Below, piece after piece: positions 45,018 through 55,476 of a DNA stretch of 64,000 bases. Below the pieces are notes generated by a model. That model had not been told where the DNA came from. It did not search any database and was given only the letters and a program-made list of their open reading frames with translations. Origin of the DNA: Pinus tabuliformis (lineage: Eukaryota; Streptophyta; Pinopsida; Pinales; Pinaceae); contig CM062815.1 in NCBI GenBank assembly GCA_031772625.1, forward strand, positions 915,336,979 through 915,400,978. The letters run 5' to 3'. Every line of letters begins with the position of its first letter. Positions within the stretch are counted from its first letter, which is position 1. A program made the translations under genes and the position numbers.

Positions 45018-46631
45018 TTGATCTTCCAGTTGAAAAGTATGGAGCCCACCAACCAAGGAAGTAACCTTGGCGGAAGTCCAAATCCCTTCTCCTCTTGGGG
45101 AGATGTTGGTGCGCCTCATATGGCAACATTGTCACTTCCAGGATTGACAATTGGCCTACCTGTATGGCTCTTTTCAACTAATGTAGTCCAGATCGCCACT
45201 AATCCTGAGCAGTCGAATCAACAGTTAGACCAATCTAGAGCTACCCACCAGCCTTCCACTTCTTACAATTCTTCCTCTCATCCTTCATCTTCACAAGGTA
45301 GAGCCGGCAAAAGTCAGCCTCCCATGGAGAAGAAGGAAAAGAAGAAGAGAGAAAAGAAGCAGAAGGAGCCTATGGCGAAGGCGACTGGGGGCAAGCAAAA
45401 GACAGCTGACAAAAACCCACACACTGCACCGACCGGGCCTAAATCGCCATGTGTCATTTTCGAAGGGACCCACTTCCATCGTGATTGTCCTTGTATTCCC
45501 CGGATACTAAGGGACTGGTCCCCAAGGTTGCACAATCTGGTAGCATCAACCTCTGGTAGTCATGTTGATTGCAGTCCGTCAACTAGCGAGAGTGAAGGAC
45601 GAAGAGGGAGACCAAGATCACCCTGTATGTTGTGTGAAGGCGAGCATGCTATCCACCGATGTCCATTCTTAGATGAGGCAAAGAGAGTTTTGGAAGATCG
45701 CCCGGTTTCACCGTTACGACTTCCTCCTGGATACCAAAAACTCATGCCTAATCCCTCGATAGTTGAAAATCCAGTTGACCCGCTCAAGTGGTCAGCTGAA
45801 GTGTCGGTCATTGAGAATGAACCTACTGAATCCAGACCAGACGAAAGTCTAAAGGTCGAAACGGCAGTTGACCCGGTTCTTCCTTCAGAGGTATCATCGT
45901 CCAATGACTCCGTCATTGAAGACCCATCTTCAAATGACACCCTCACTGAAGAGGATAAGGACGACACCGTCCATATTCTTTTCATCAACACAGACTCTGA
46001 TGAGCATCAGGGCAATGCGCCCACTCCTTTATCGCAGGAAGGAACATCGTCAGAGTCGTATCCGGCCGTATATTCGTTCCCACCACCAAGCAACCTAGTT
46101 GTATCCTTTGATTGGAATCAACTAGGCAGACCCCGGTTACCAGCCAGTATCCCATTCAGAATCATAGTCCAAATCTACAGAATGGTGATGGCTGGAACTA
46201 TCATTGATGAAGGGGCATCTGTGAGTATCCTTTCCTCTGTTTCTTGGAAAGCACTGGGTTGCCCGGCGCTTTTACCTGAGATGAGAAATCTATCATGTTT
46301 TGATAAAGGAACCAGTCACCCGTTAGGGATTCTCCCCAATGTTCCAGTTACATTGAAAGGGAAGACAGTTCACATGAACATCATGGTCGTCCAGGGACCC
46401 TTGGCATATAACTTACTCCTTGGACGAGACTATATATATTGCATGGAGGCAATAGTGTCCTCGCTCTTTAGAGTCATGTGTTTTCCGCACGAAGGAAGAA
46501 TGGTCAAGCTCGTAGACCAACTTTCATTTCCAAGATCACGCATTGCAAATAGTCAAATACCATCCCTTAACGGTTTATTCACTCAAGGAATGCCACCGCC
46601 CCCGGTTCTACTTCCCGATGAATGCGAGTAA
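45018..46631 (+). CDS. Element C Gag-like/protease protein
   Basis: This single open frame of 537 codons starts within a few bases of the point where C and A diverge. It has a Ser/Thr/Gln-rich N-terminus, a Lys/Glu block at about residues 110-125, two knuckle-like motifs (CVIFEGTHFHRDC near 145-157 and CMLCEGEHAIHRC near 203-215), an acidic Ser/Thr-rich middle, and a retropepsin-type domain with TIIDEGAS near 394, KGKTVHMNIMVVQGP and LLGRDYIYC. No capsid-type Gag domain is visible. It matches the B protein throughout. Likely role is RNA binding and processing in particles supplied by another element (inference). Confidence 0.85.
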   Translation: MIFQLKSMEPTNQGSNLGGSPNPFSSWGDVGAPHMATLSLPGLTIGLPVWLFSTNVVQIATNPEQSNQQLDQSRATHQPSTSYNSSSHPSSSQGRAGKSQPPMEKKEKKKREKKQKEPMAKATGGKQKTADKNPHTAPTGPKSPCVIFEGTHFHRDCPCIPRILRDWSPRLHNLVASTSGSHVDCSPSTSESEGRRGRPRSPCMLCEGEHAIHRCPFLDEAKRVLEDRPVSPLRLPPGYQKLMPNPSIVENPVDPLKWSAEVSVIENEPTESRPDESLKVETAVDPVLPSEVSSSNDSVIEDPSSNDTLTEEDKDDTVHILFINTDSDEHQGNAPTPLSQEGTSSESYPAVYSFPPPSNLVVSFDWNQLGRPRLPASIPFRIIVQIYRMVMAGTIIDEGASVSILSSVSWKALGCPALLPEMRNLSCFDKGTSHPLGILPNVPVTLKGKTVHMNIMVVQGPLAYNLLLGRDYIYCMEAIVSSLFRVMCFPHEGRMVKLVDQLSFPRSRIANSQIPSLNGLFTQGMPPPPVLLPDECE

Positions 46632-47340
46632 TTCGAGAAGAAAAGAATGGGGACCCAGGGGGCATGCACCCTGGCCTGCCTCGGGCAGAGAAAACCTTAG
46701 GTATAAAGTTAATTTCCGCAGAAGGATGGACTAGTCCGTACCCCGTCCGGCAGAGGAAGAGAGGGTTGTTCTAGGATAAAATTCTTTTGTCAAAGTTATG
46801 TTGAAGCGGAAGAATCGCTCCCTTTGTCTAAAGAAGTGGGCTCTCCTAAGGAGGGGGTCTATTTGTGACAGCAAGAAGGCACCATCTTTGAATTTCAAGC
46901 CTCACCCATTAAAACAGCATGTTTTAAAGGATAAGTAGGGGCAGTCTTCAAAGAAAGAGAGGAAATTGCTGTAACAAGTAGTCACCATCCTTAGCAACCT
47001 AATGATAGACATCGCCGAAAAGAGAGTTTAGTTTGTGGCAGCAAACAAAACCATTTTTCGGATAATAAGTAAGAGGGCAGTCTCTAGAAATTATACTTTA
47101 TACCTGGGGGCATGCGAACCTTTTGGAGTGCAAGCACGGGACGACTATTTATTTTTTAAATTTTTAGGTCCTCCCTCTAAACCTGTAGGTCTAACCCGTT
47201 AAACTCGTAGGATTAGCCGTTTCCAGCTTGCACAAAGAAAGGATGAAGGGCAAAAGTTAAAACCTGCCAAATTGGAGTAATTAGTGAGGTATCGCTACTT
47301 AAATAAGATTACCTCACCTAAAGCATTCCTTGTATTAAGA
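46632..47340 (+). other. Element C region downstream of coding part
   Basis: Non-coding and aligned with B 17540-18082 in sense, not with A. It holds GGGGGCATGC at 46658 and 47106; the first sits in a small inverted repeat, CCAGGG...CCCTGG. Confidence 0.55.
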
Positions 47341-47359
47341 CTGGTATAAAAGAATCGAG

Positions 47360-48160
47360 CAGTTTTAGCAATGTTCATGCTCGTTAAAAAATAAACGCAA
47401 GAATCGAGCAGTTTTTGTGCGGAGTTCATGCTCGTTAAAAAATAAACATAAATTGTGAGCAATCTTTCCCTAACAGTTCAAGCTCACCCAGAAAAAATGA
47501 ACTGGTAAACAACCTCGAGAAATGTAACCTTTGAAAGACATATTAAAAACCCTTGGTCGTGTTTATATGCCATCACCTCCATCCGTTCATTTGGCCAATC
47601 GTTCACCTCCATATGTGTGTTTACCCATTTTGAGGAACAGCTGCGAAGAGTGATTTCACTTAGCCATCCTTGTGACACTACTGTGATTGGAGAATTCCAA
47701 CCTGTACCTGGAATCTGCTGCTATCCCTGTTCATCACTCGTTCCTCAAAAGACGAGTCTTCTTTGAGCTCTTTTCACTGACTCGTAAAATATGAAAAGTT
47801 TGCCGAGTTTTGGCCTTCCAGCTCGTTAAAGCGACCGGAAAGCTATCCCTCCTCTAGATTTTAATCTTTTTGGACCTGAGGGATTATTGCACAAAAAGAT
47901 CGAGCGCTTGTTTTGTTCGGCTCGTTAAAGCAATCGAAAACTCATCCCTTCTGTATTGTTTTATACTTTTTCGGACTTAAGGGATTAGAAGACGAAAAAG
48001 GAATTGTGGAGTTAACTTTTCGTACCTTTTCACTCTCTAAAAATGAAAAGAACCAAGTTTTCCTTGTCGTTAGACTCGTTAAAATGATTAAATAGCGACA
48101 AACTTGTCTTTAGACGAGAACGAGTTTCCCTATTGCTAAGCTCGTTAAAACATAGCGATG
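47360..48160 (+). other. Element C 3' hairpin array
   Basis: Same units as A 4238-4995, in sense. The last one reads ATTGCTA/TAGCGAT (48132/48153), where A has ATCGCTA/TAGCGAT: pairing is kept by a U-G pair on the sense strand. One unit (GTTCA/TAAAC near 47370) has lost a pair. Confidence 0.7.
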
Positions 48161-49311
48161 GGCTTGCCCGAAGGGCAGGTTATAGAACAAGCATATGTTA
48201 TCCTCCTCAAGCTTGACAAAAATAAAGAGGTACTGGTCAGCAATGACTGGGGAAAAATTGGGAGAACCTCACAGCATTAATGGTAGCAAGTCGCTCTTCA
48301 ACATGACACTTTGTCCTCCGTACCGCATAGGGTTGGGTTGTTTCATTCACCGGTCGCAGAATCATGGTCCTCGCCACACCATCCACAATTGGGGTAATGC
48401 TACCAATCCATCACATCAGTGTCGTTATATGTTCAAGAGATGTGGTTCTGTAAAGAGTCAACCGTGTTCCACCCACTGCCATACATTATCCTTCATCCAC
48501 TTCATGACCGCCACCCTGAATCATACATCACAGTTTGTTCTCACCTCATCACAATCACTAGCTCCGTTCCGTGTCTCTGATGTGGGATTCATTAAGGCCC
48601 TCCTTTGACGGATCGCTCCTTGTCGACATCAGCTCATTATCCAAGGAGTTGATCTAGGAACACCCCCTTCAGTACTTTGAAGCTTGCATGCCTCAATGGC
48701 AAGTTTCTCACTTCCGGCGATAGGTATACATCAATGACCTTCGACTAGAAGATTTTGCATGGTGGTCAACGCCAAGTCCTTTATTCCCACCATGCAGATT
48801 GTACTGCCATACCTTGAGGGTCATCATCCTTATCGGTGATTCCTCTCGCGCTTGTTAACGGTTTGCATCATTGACCGGTAATCAAGCGATGTCTTTCCGT
48901 GTTCGACTTCAAGAAATTCTCACACGGATCGACTTGTACATCGAGTGAAGATCGGAAGAGATTGAAGACCCCGGATCTAGTTTCATCCATCCGGGCTGCG
49001 ATATATATTCAGGGCATAAAGACATTTGATATGTACATCATTGCAGCAGATGATCATCCTTTTCAAAGGATGATAAATTCGGCAGAGAATTATCAGTCTA
49101 CAATCAGACGATCGTCTATTCTATGTACCAAAATGTATTTATAAAGCTGAGCATGGGAATGCCCGCCTCAGCTAGATCATGAAAAATGTATGAAAAATAA
49201 TGTATTGTATTGTATCTTATTACAGGACACTTCTCAGCAGATTGAATGAACTTCGGATCCTCTCAATAAAGCATTTCACCCGATAAACGACCTCATACTT
49301 TAGGGGGCATC
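48161..49311 (+). other. Element C 3' non-coding region and polypurine tract
   Basis: Near-identical to A 3087-4237 in sense. It ends in the polypurine tract CTTTAGGGGGCATC directly before the 3' LTR. Its short frames have no known domain. Confidence 0.65.
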
Positions 49312-50376
49312 TGTTATAGACAATTTTGTGCTTTACAACAACAAGCATGAATTGTCAATAATCCAAGGGATCCAAAGTTCCCTAAACATGATGTTCCTAC
49401 CCCTAGGGGAACAAGGTCAGCAAACCAACAACTCTCAAATCAGTTCTCCACCTGAAAACACTCAAAAACAAGCAATCCTGAAATCAAAGCAGGTGCTCCA
49501 CTAGGCTTCTGCGCTGAAACACAACTGCTCCATGGTGTACCTGCGTTGCAAAGCAGATAGAACAAAGCCCACCTGCGTTGGGCGAGTTTGGACATGTGGC
49601 ACAGTGAGTCATTGCTTTGGAATCTTCCAAAAATGACACTTGGATCAGGTATTTCGCCTTGTGATGAGTCAAAGGCTTTGTTTCTCCAAGTGGAAGCAAG
49701 GTTCACCAAGTGGACTCAAGAACTGAAGATCAACTAAAGATTAACTGAAGAGAGAGAGGACACAAGGCAGCTACACATCAGTTGCAAGCTGACTCATCCT
49801 TTCTCAATTCATCTATATATTGAGCTCTCTCCTATGAGCTCAGGAGGCTGGAATTTTGTGCAAAGTAATGATATGCTGTTGGTTTCATTCTTGAGTTATT
49901 GGGTGATTGTTTGAGAGAGGTGAAGAAGAGCAATTCTTTTTGCTGGGAGGTGTTGCTGGGTTGGAGCCTGCAATGGTTGTAATACTCTCAGAACCTTTAT
50001 TTCTTCATTAATAAAAGCTATTGAGGTTCTTCTATGTGCTCTTGTTTCAATTATATATTGTGATGATTGCATGTTTGGTTTACACTAATCCATGAACCAG
50101 TTATGATTGCATGCCCCTTGTAGTTTCCTTCTTTGTTGTTTTGCAGGATCTCATTGTAGCTGGGCGAGCAGAAGGACAAAGAGCTAGGAGCAAGTGGCCA
50201 AAGAGAAGAGTTTGGATTCGACATTAAGCGCAAGGCAACGGTTAGTGCTTTCTCCACTCTCTTTTGCTTTCATAAAGAAGTAAACCTTCAGTAGTTTGTT
50301 TCACAGTTGTTGCTAAGGAACTGTCACCCTTAGAGTGGGTTAGGGTCATCCGAGTCGGATACTTTTCACTACAACA
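49312..50376 (+). repeat. Element C 3' LTR
   Basis: This 1065-bp LTR pairs with 42263-43327 and is followed by target duplication CTCCA. Confidence 0.94.
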
Positions 50377-50995
50377 CTCCAAAGACTAGAGATAGACATT
50401 GGTTCTTCTTCACTTTCTCGGCTACCCCTTGGATGCATTGATGTGGCTGCTTGTGCTCCGAGCCTTCTGAAGGAGAATTCGAAGTACGGAGTCATAAATA
50501 AGGGGGACACCCTCCTACAAGTCCTCTCCCTTGTATTCTTCCAACATTGGCTGCCAAATGTGCATTAACTCCTTGACTTTGTCTCCAAAATTGACCAAAA
50601 ATCTGCATTAAGCACACATTAGACTTCAAGGCATAATGACCAACCCTGCTCACTCTATTAGCATAAATATAATAAAAAACATGCAATAAACTAATGAGAA
50701 TGGTGGATTAAGTTATGTTAGGAGGAAAAATGAGCCCATAAAATTACCCATTTATGGGGCTCATTATCACACCCCTACTGAATATGTTGCTCATCCTCTG
50801 AGCAACTCAATCCATCTCTTCATCTTAGATGGCCCTGATGGCTTCCCTAACATCCCATGCTTCTGATGTGAGATACTCTTCTTGATCATGGAATCCTACC
50901 TTTCTATCTGCTTCTTCCCATTGCAGTTCTTCTTCTTCCTCTTTTCTGTCCTCTAGCAGTCCTAGCAGTAGTGGGGGACTTAGTTTGAGGCCAAT

Positions 50996-52408
50996 TTAAT
51001 TGACCTTCAAACTCTGCATAGAGTGCTTGTACAGTGGCACTCTCCTCAATTCTTCTTTCATCCTGGTTGGGGAGTGATACTCCCTTATCTGTAAGCTATG
51101 TGGCAGTGTATTCCACCTCCTCATACAAGCATGAATACTATCATCTCCAAGCAGTGTTTCCATGTCCTCAAAATGTGCAATTGCCTGAGCCTGTTCATTG
51201 ATATACTTAGGGACACTTTGAGGATCATTTACAAGTAGCTGGTGGACACTGATGAGAGCCATAGGGTTTGGTGGCCCAGTTATGATCATTAGGGGTTCAT
51301 TTTTCTCTTTTGCCATCAACTTTTCGATTTCTGCTGCCCTTTTCTCCTCATGGTTCATCCAAGATGCCATGGCCATCAGTTGCAAGTCCCCTAGCCTAGC
51401 ATTGGGGTCCCATAGGTTCAGATCAGTGAGGGCCATGTTATGCAAATAGAACTCTACTATCTTTGCCTTGTCTTCTGTTGAACTTTGGTCACATAGGTCC
51501 ATGAACTGTCTGTAATCCTGAAAAGGCATTGTGCCTCTTTGTACCAAAGTCTTGATCTAAAACTGCAGCCACTAGTTTTTGAGGTATACTCCATATGATT
51601 TCGCTCGCGCTCTGCACTATAGTGTCTCTATAGACTAGCTAGCCATGCATGCTAGTTGTGTTTCCATATCTTGCAATTGTTCTCTAAGTAATGCATTTTT
51701 TGTTTCCGAGTGTGTCCTTGTGATCATCTCCCTATGTCTTACAACACTTAACTCCTTGCCCATTTCTTTAAGCTTGTTCTCCATGTGGCCAATGTCTTCT
51801 ACCCCCTTAGATTTGGTTATTTGCATCCATCTATGGCTCCTTATTCTCTCTTTCTCCAACTCAAACATTAGTGGGATTGCAAATTTCTGAGGCATGATTT
51901 TTCCCCCTTCAAGGAGATTTTAATAAGAGCCCAAACTAGGCTGGGGGTCAGGTTTTGGAATCTCTATTGTTTCATCCTTCCCCTTGGTCTACTCTTCTGC
52001 CTTTTTCTCAAGTTTCTCAGTCTCCTGTAGCTTTGTTAGGGTCTCCTATAGAGCAGTTTGTGCCTCGTGTATGACTGTTTTTGAGTCCTACAGTTTTACT
52101 CTTTCCTTCCAAGTGGAAGATCTAGGACTTCCTCTCTCATAAGTAATGGGGTTTTTTCATGGATATTCTTCCCTTTTGATAGTAGGGGAATCTTCAATTA
52201 TGATAGGCTCTTTTGATGGTGGTTGTGGCTTCCCCACTTTTATTCTTGTGCTTTTTCGAGCCCTGAAATACATTGATGGTGTCCTTTTCCTCTTTTGTTT
52301 GGGTTTAACTGGGGTGCTGAGGGCAGCAAGAAAAGCTGCTACTTCCCTTTCTAGACGAGGGTGGCTAGTTAGCTGGCCACCTTTCTGGTTTAATCCCAAC
52401 CATCTCAT
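50996..52408 (-). pseudogene. Element G extra frame region downstream of integrase
   Basis: Three frames lie on the element's sense strand between integrase and 3' LTR: 52157-52408 (83 codons, with a basic KPKQKRKRTPS nuclear-signal-like stretch), 51635-51895 (86 codons, heptad-like and probably coiled coil) and 50996-51547 (183 codons, starting MVQRGTMPFQDYRQFMDLCD). None matches a domain I know. An additional gene in this place is known in Athila/Tat-type elements, but its identity varies. Whether these belong to one ancestral protein is not established. Confidence 0.5.
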
Positions 52409-53313
52409 TCATTCATGTAGTTTTCGAATTATATAGATGCGATAGAGGAGAGGGTTAGACACTTACCTACAGGTAGAATGCTCGTGCTACAGTGCTGCTA
52501 GGTTCTGTTGCTGCTACATGCTTGGATTTCAGTGCTGCATGCCTATATCCCTTCTGCTATATGCTTTTTGCTTCTTGATATGTGCTCGGTTGCTTTGTAT
52601 AGGTGCCCTTTAACTAAATCTTGCTTCTGACATCCCCTGCATTCTTGTGGCTGCACCTATTTTGCTGTTGGAGCTTGATTTTAAGGGGATCAACTGCTAC
52701 AGGAAATCCTACAGGAGCTCCTGTAGCTGCTTCTCCCTCTAAAATTTTTAGCTGATGCTTGTGCTGGGAGCTGTGAGGATGCTACTAAGGATTTTGATGG
52801 CAATGGAGAGGGATTTGGTAAGCTGCAGGTGAGTTGCGGAGGTGCTGTTCTTTTTGTTTCCTTATTTAAAAATAAAAATAAAAAAAACTGGTTTCTGTGT
52901 TTTTCCTCTTTTGCAGGAAGGAAAGAAATCAAATGGAAATGAGGTGGTGCAGGTGTGGGATGGAGGGTTAGGATGGTGGATAGCTGTAGGATGGCCTACA
53001 TGCCTTCCAGGAAAATCCTCAGCTCCTCAAACTGTTTGTAAAATCTATTTCGGGCTCTCTATGATTTCTACAGGAGCCTCCTGTAGAAAATACAGGGTCT
53101 CCTGTAGGATGCAAAATCTTAAAAAAAAAAACACAAAGAGGTGGAAGAAAAAGTCAGAAATGATGGAGAAGAGTATAGAGGATGTGTAATAGGCTTTGTG
53201 GCATGTCCCCTTGCTTCCTGTGGTCCATCTGTAACCTGCAATGCATTTGAAAAGTCAATTTTCTCTTTTCTTTTTTCTTTGTTTTGTTTTTTGTTTTTTT
53301 TTTAAAAGACAAC
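52409..53313 (-). other. Element G spacer between extra frames and hairpin set
   Basis: Low-complexity and non-coding. Copies of a CTCCTGTAG-like motif recur (for example near 52712-52725 and 53075-53105). No gene is seen. Confidence 0.4.
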
Positions 53314-53496
53314 CAGGGCACCTCCAAGAGGTTTTCACCCTACTTGCCTGCCCTAGGCACCTCCAATGGAGGTTTTCACCCAGGGATCTTATTCTCTCTC
53401 TCTTTTTTTTCTTTTGTCATCACTGGGCTGCCTCCAAAGAGGTTTTCAACCCAATGATGGGACTCAAGCGCCTCATAGAGGTTTTCACTTGAGTCC
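53314..53496 (-). other. Element G four-hairpin set after pol
   Basis: Four hairpins share one plan. In sense each has an outer stem, TGAAAA, an inner CCTC(C)/(G)GAGG stem with a 3-4 base loop, two or three bases, then the outer stem partner. Outer stems are GGACTCAAG/CTTGAGTCC (53460-53496), CATTGGG/CCCAGTG (about 53421-53456), CCCTGGG/CCTAGGG (about 53351-53385) and AGGG/CCCT (53315-53341). The middle two include one G-U pair each. Confidence 0.75.
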
Positions 53497-53515
53497 TTAT
53501 TATTTTTTATTTTTC

Positions 53516-54700
53516 TCAGTGAGTGGGTGGAGTGGAGGCTGAGACCTGCTCCACTACCAACACTATCTTATTCAAATCTTCAATGAATTCTCGCTTGGAG
53601 AGGGGATTCTTGTAAATTTTCAATCTATGCCCATTGACAAGCATGGGGATGGCTTCCTCATCAATGGTTCTGATCAGAACTGAACCATTGTCATTGCATT
53701 TTTCTACAGTGTAGGGTCCTAGCCATCTTGTCCTCAACTTTCCTTTGAAATCTTTATACCTTGAGTCATAGAGCAGTGCCCAATCTCCTTCTTGGAATTG
53801 CTTCTCCTTGATATTTTTGTCGTGCCATATCTTCCTCTGAAGCTGGATTACCTCTGTGTGAAGAAGGGTCTGCAATCTTTGTTCATCCAATCCATTGAGC
53901 TGGAGTAGCCTTTCCCTTTGTGCATGGCTGAGATCTAGGTCCAGCTGAGCTGCCATCCTTAGTTTATTATATTCAAATTCTATTGACAACAAAGCCTTCT
54001 TCCCATAGACTAGTTCATATGGTGTGAACCATGTGGTGGTCTTCCATGTGGTTTTGTAGGCCCAGGTGGCCTCAACCAATCTATCTACCCAATCTTTTCT
54101 GTTGCTGCTCACTACATTGGTCAGAATTCCTTCCAAAGCTCTGTTAATGACTTCCACTTGTCCATTGGCTTGTGGATGGTAAGGGGTGGAATTCCTGTGC
54201 TTGATTTTATGATGTGTGAGCAGGTCTTCAATCAAATTGGAAGTGAACTGACTGCCTTGATCTGTAACCAGTTCTCTTGGATACCCGAACTTATAGAAGA
54301 TGTTCTCTCTTAAAAACTCAGCTACTTTTTCTTCTGTTGCTGCCTTGATTGCCTTTGTCTCTGCCCATTTTGTCAGATAATCGATGCACACAATGATGTA
54401 TTGTTTCTGTTTTGAAGGAGGGTTGATAGGACCCACAAAGTCCATGCCCCACTTCTCAAATGGCTCAAAAGTCACTTGAGGTTGCATGGGCATCTCATCC
54501 TTTGGAGTAGGTTTCCCCATCCTCTGGCACTAATCACATTGGCTATATATCTCTTCACATCTTAATGAAGAGTGGGCCAATAGTAACCTACTTGCAAAAT
54601 TTTGAAGGCAGTCCTCTTTGCTGCAAAATGGCCTCCACAAGGCCCATCATGACAGGTCAGGAGAATGTCAAAAACTTCCTCCTCCCTGACACATCTTCTC
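53516..54700 (-). pseudogene. Element G integrase
   Basis: The zinc-binding part reads CHDGPCGGHFAAKRTAFKI near 54562-54630. The core, within a 334-codon stretch, has FEKWGMDFVGPINPPS, YIIVCIDYLTKWAE, LVTDQGSQFTSNLI and YHPQANGQVEVINRALE, which include the DDE residues. The C-terminal part has WLGPYTVEKCNDNGSVLI and no chromodomain. It sits before the four-hairpin set. Confidence 0.88.
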
Positions 54701-54709
54701 AAAATCTGA

Positions 54710-55440
54710 TCTAGGCCAAGTTTGAAGAGATTTCCCCCAATCCAGGTGAAAGGGGCACTTTTTCTCATGATCTTGCTCTTCTCTTTTGAGGACAAGTGTG
54801 GTGGGAACTGTGCTGAAACCAAGTAATTTGCTATATCAGCAAACCATGGAGAGAGTATTGAGATAGCAAATAGGTGTTCATATGGCATTTGATCATCCAC
54901 CATTCCTTCCTCACCTGCAGGTAGATTTATTCTAGACAAAAAGTCAGCAACAACATTTTCCTTACCAGGCTTATCAACAATGGTTAAATCAAACTGCTGC
55001 AATAAAAGCAACCATCTAATAATGCGAGCATTTACATCTGGTTTGTTCATTAAATACCTAATTGCAGCATGATCAGTGTACAAAGGTTTGATAGCTTGTG
55101 ATGTAATGTCTGAATTTATTTAGGGAATGTACTACAGTTAGGAGTTCCTTCTCAGTTACTGTGTAGTTTAACTCTGCCTTGGACAAATTCTTACTTATGA
55201 AGTATATGGAATAAGGTAACTTTTCATCAACTTTCCCTAAGGCTGCTCCTATTCTTTGTTTGAGGTATCTGTGTCAATGTGGAAAGGTAGGGCCCAATTT
55301 GGGCCTCTCAAAATTGGGGCAATCACAAGTTTACTTTTCAAGGTATCTAGGGCTTCTTAACAGTGGTCAGTCCATATAAACTCAGCATCTTTTCCCGAAA
55401 GACCAAACAATAGAGAGGTTAACTTACTAAAATCTTTACT
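54710..55440 (-). pseudogene. Element G RNase H
   Basis: MYTDHAAIRYLMNKPDVNARIIRW and the PGKENVVADFLSRI stretch (within 54562-55083) mark the end of RNase H. Upstream blocks extend to about 55440 on the same strand. Confidence 0.78.
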
Positions 55441-55476
55441 GAATCTTTTGTAATATCTTGCTAAGCCTAGGAAACT

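Larger units (their letters stand above)
42263..50376 (+). mobile_element. Element C: non-autonomous gag-pro LTR retrotransposon inside the G LTR
   Basis: LTRs 42263-43327 and 49312-50376, both 1065 bp, are nearly identical to those of A. The perfect target duplication is CTCCA (42258-42262 and 50377-50381). Sense is plus. It has a tRNA-Arg primer site, 1.5 kb leader, hairpin cluster, one open Gag/protease frame, hairpin array and polypurine tract. There is no RT or integrase. LTRs differ at about ten positions (about 1%). It is the innermost and, with A, youngest layer, and it looks whole for its type. Confidence 0.94.
40549..50766 (-). repeat. Element G 3' LTR, split by C
   Basis: Its segments are 40549-42262 and 50377-50766. 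It aligns with 59273-61325. The polypurine tract AGTAGGGGTGTGA (sense) lies just outside at 50767-50780. The stretch 40860-42260 has no gene. Confidence 0.88.

Noticed and set aside
50996-51547. A host gene in the 183-codon frame
   Set aside because: It lies inside G, on its sense strand, between integrase and 3' LTR; no promoter, intron or known domain suggests a host gene.
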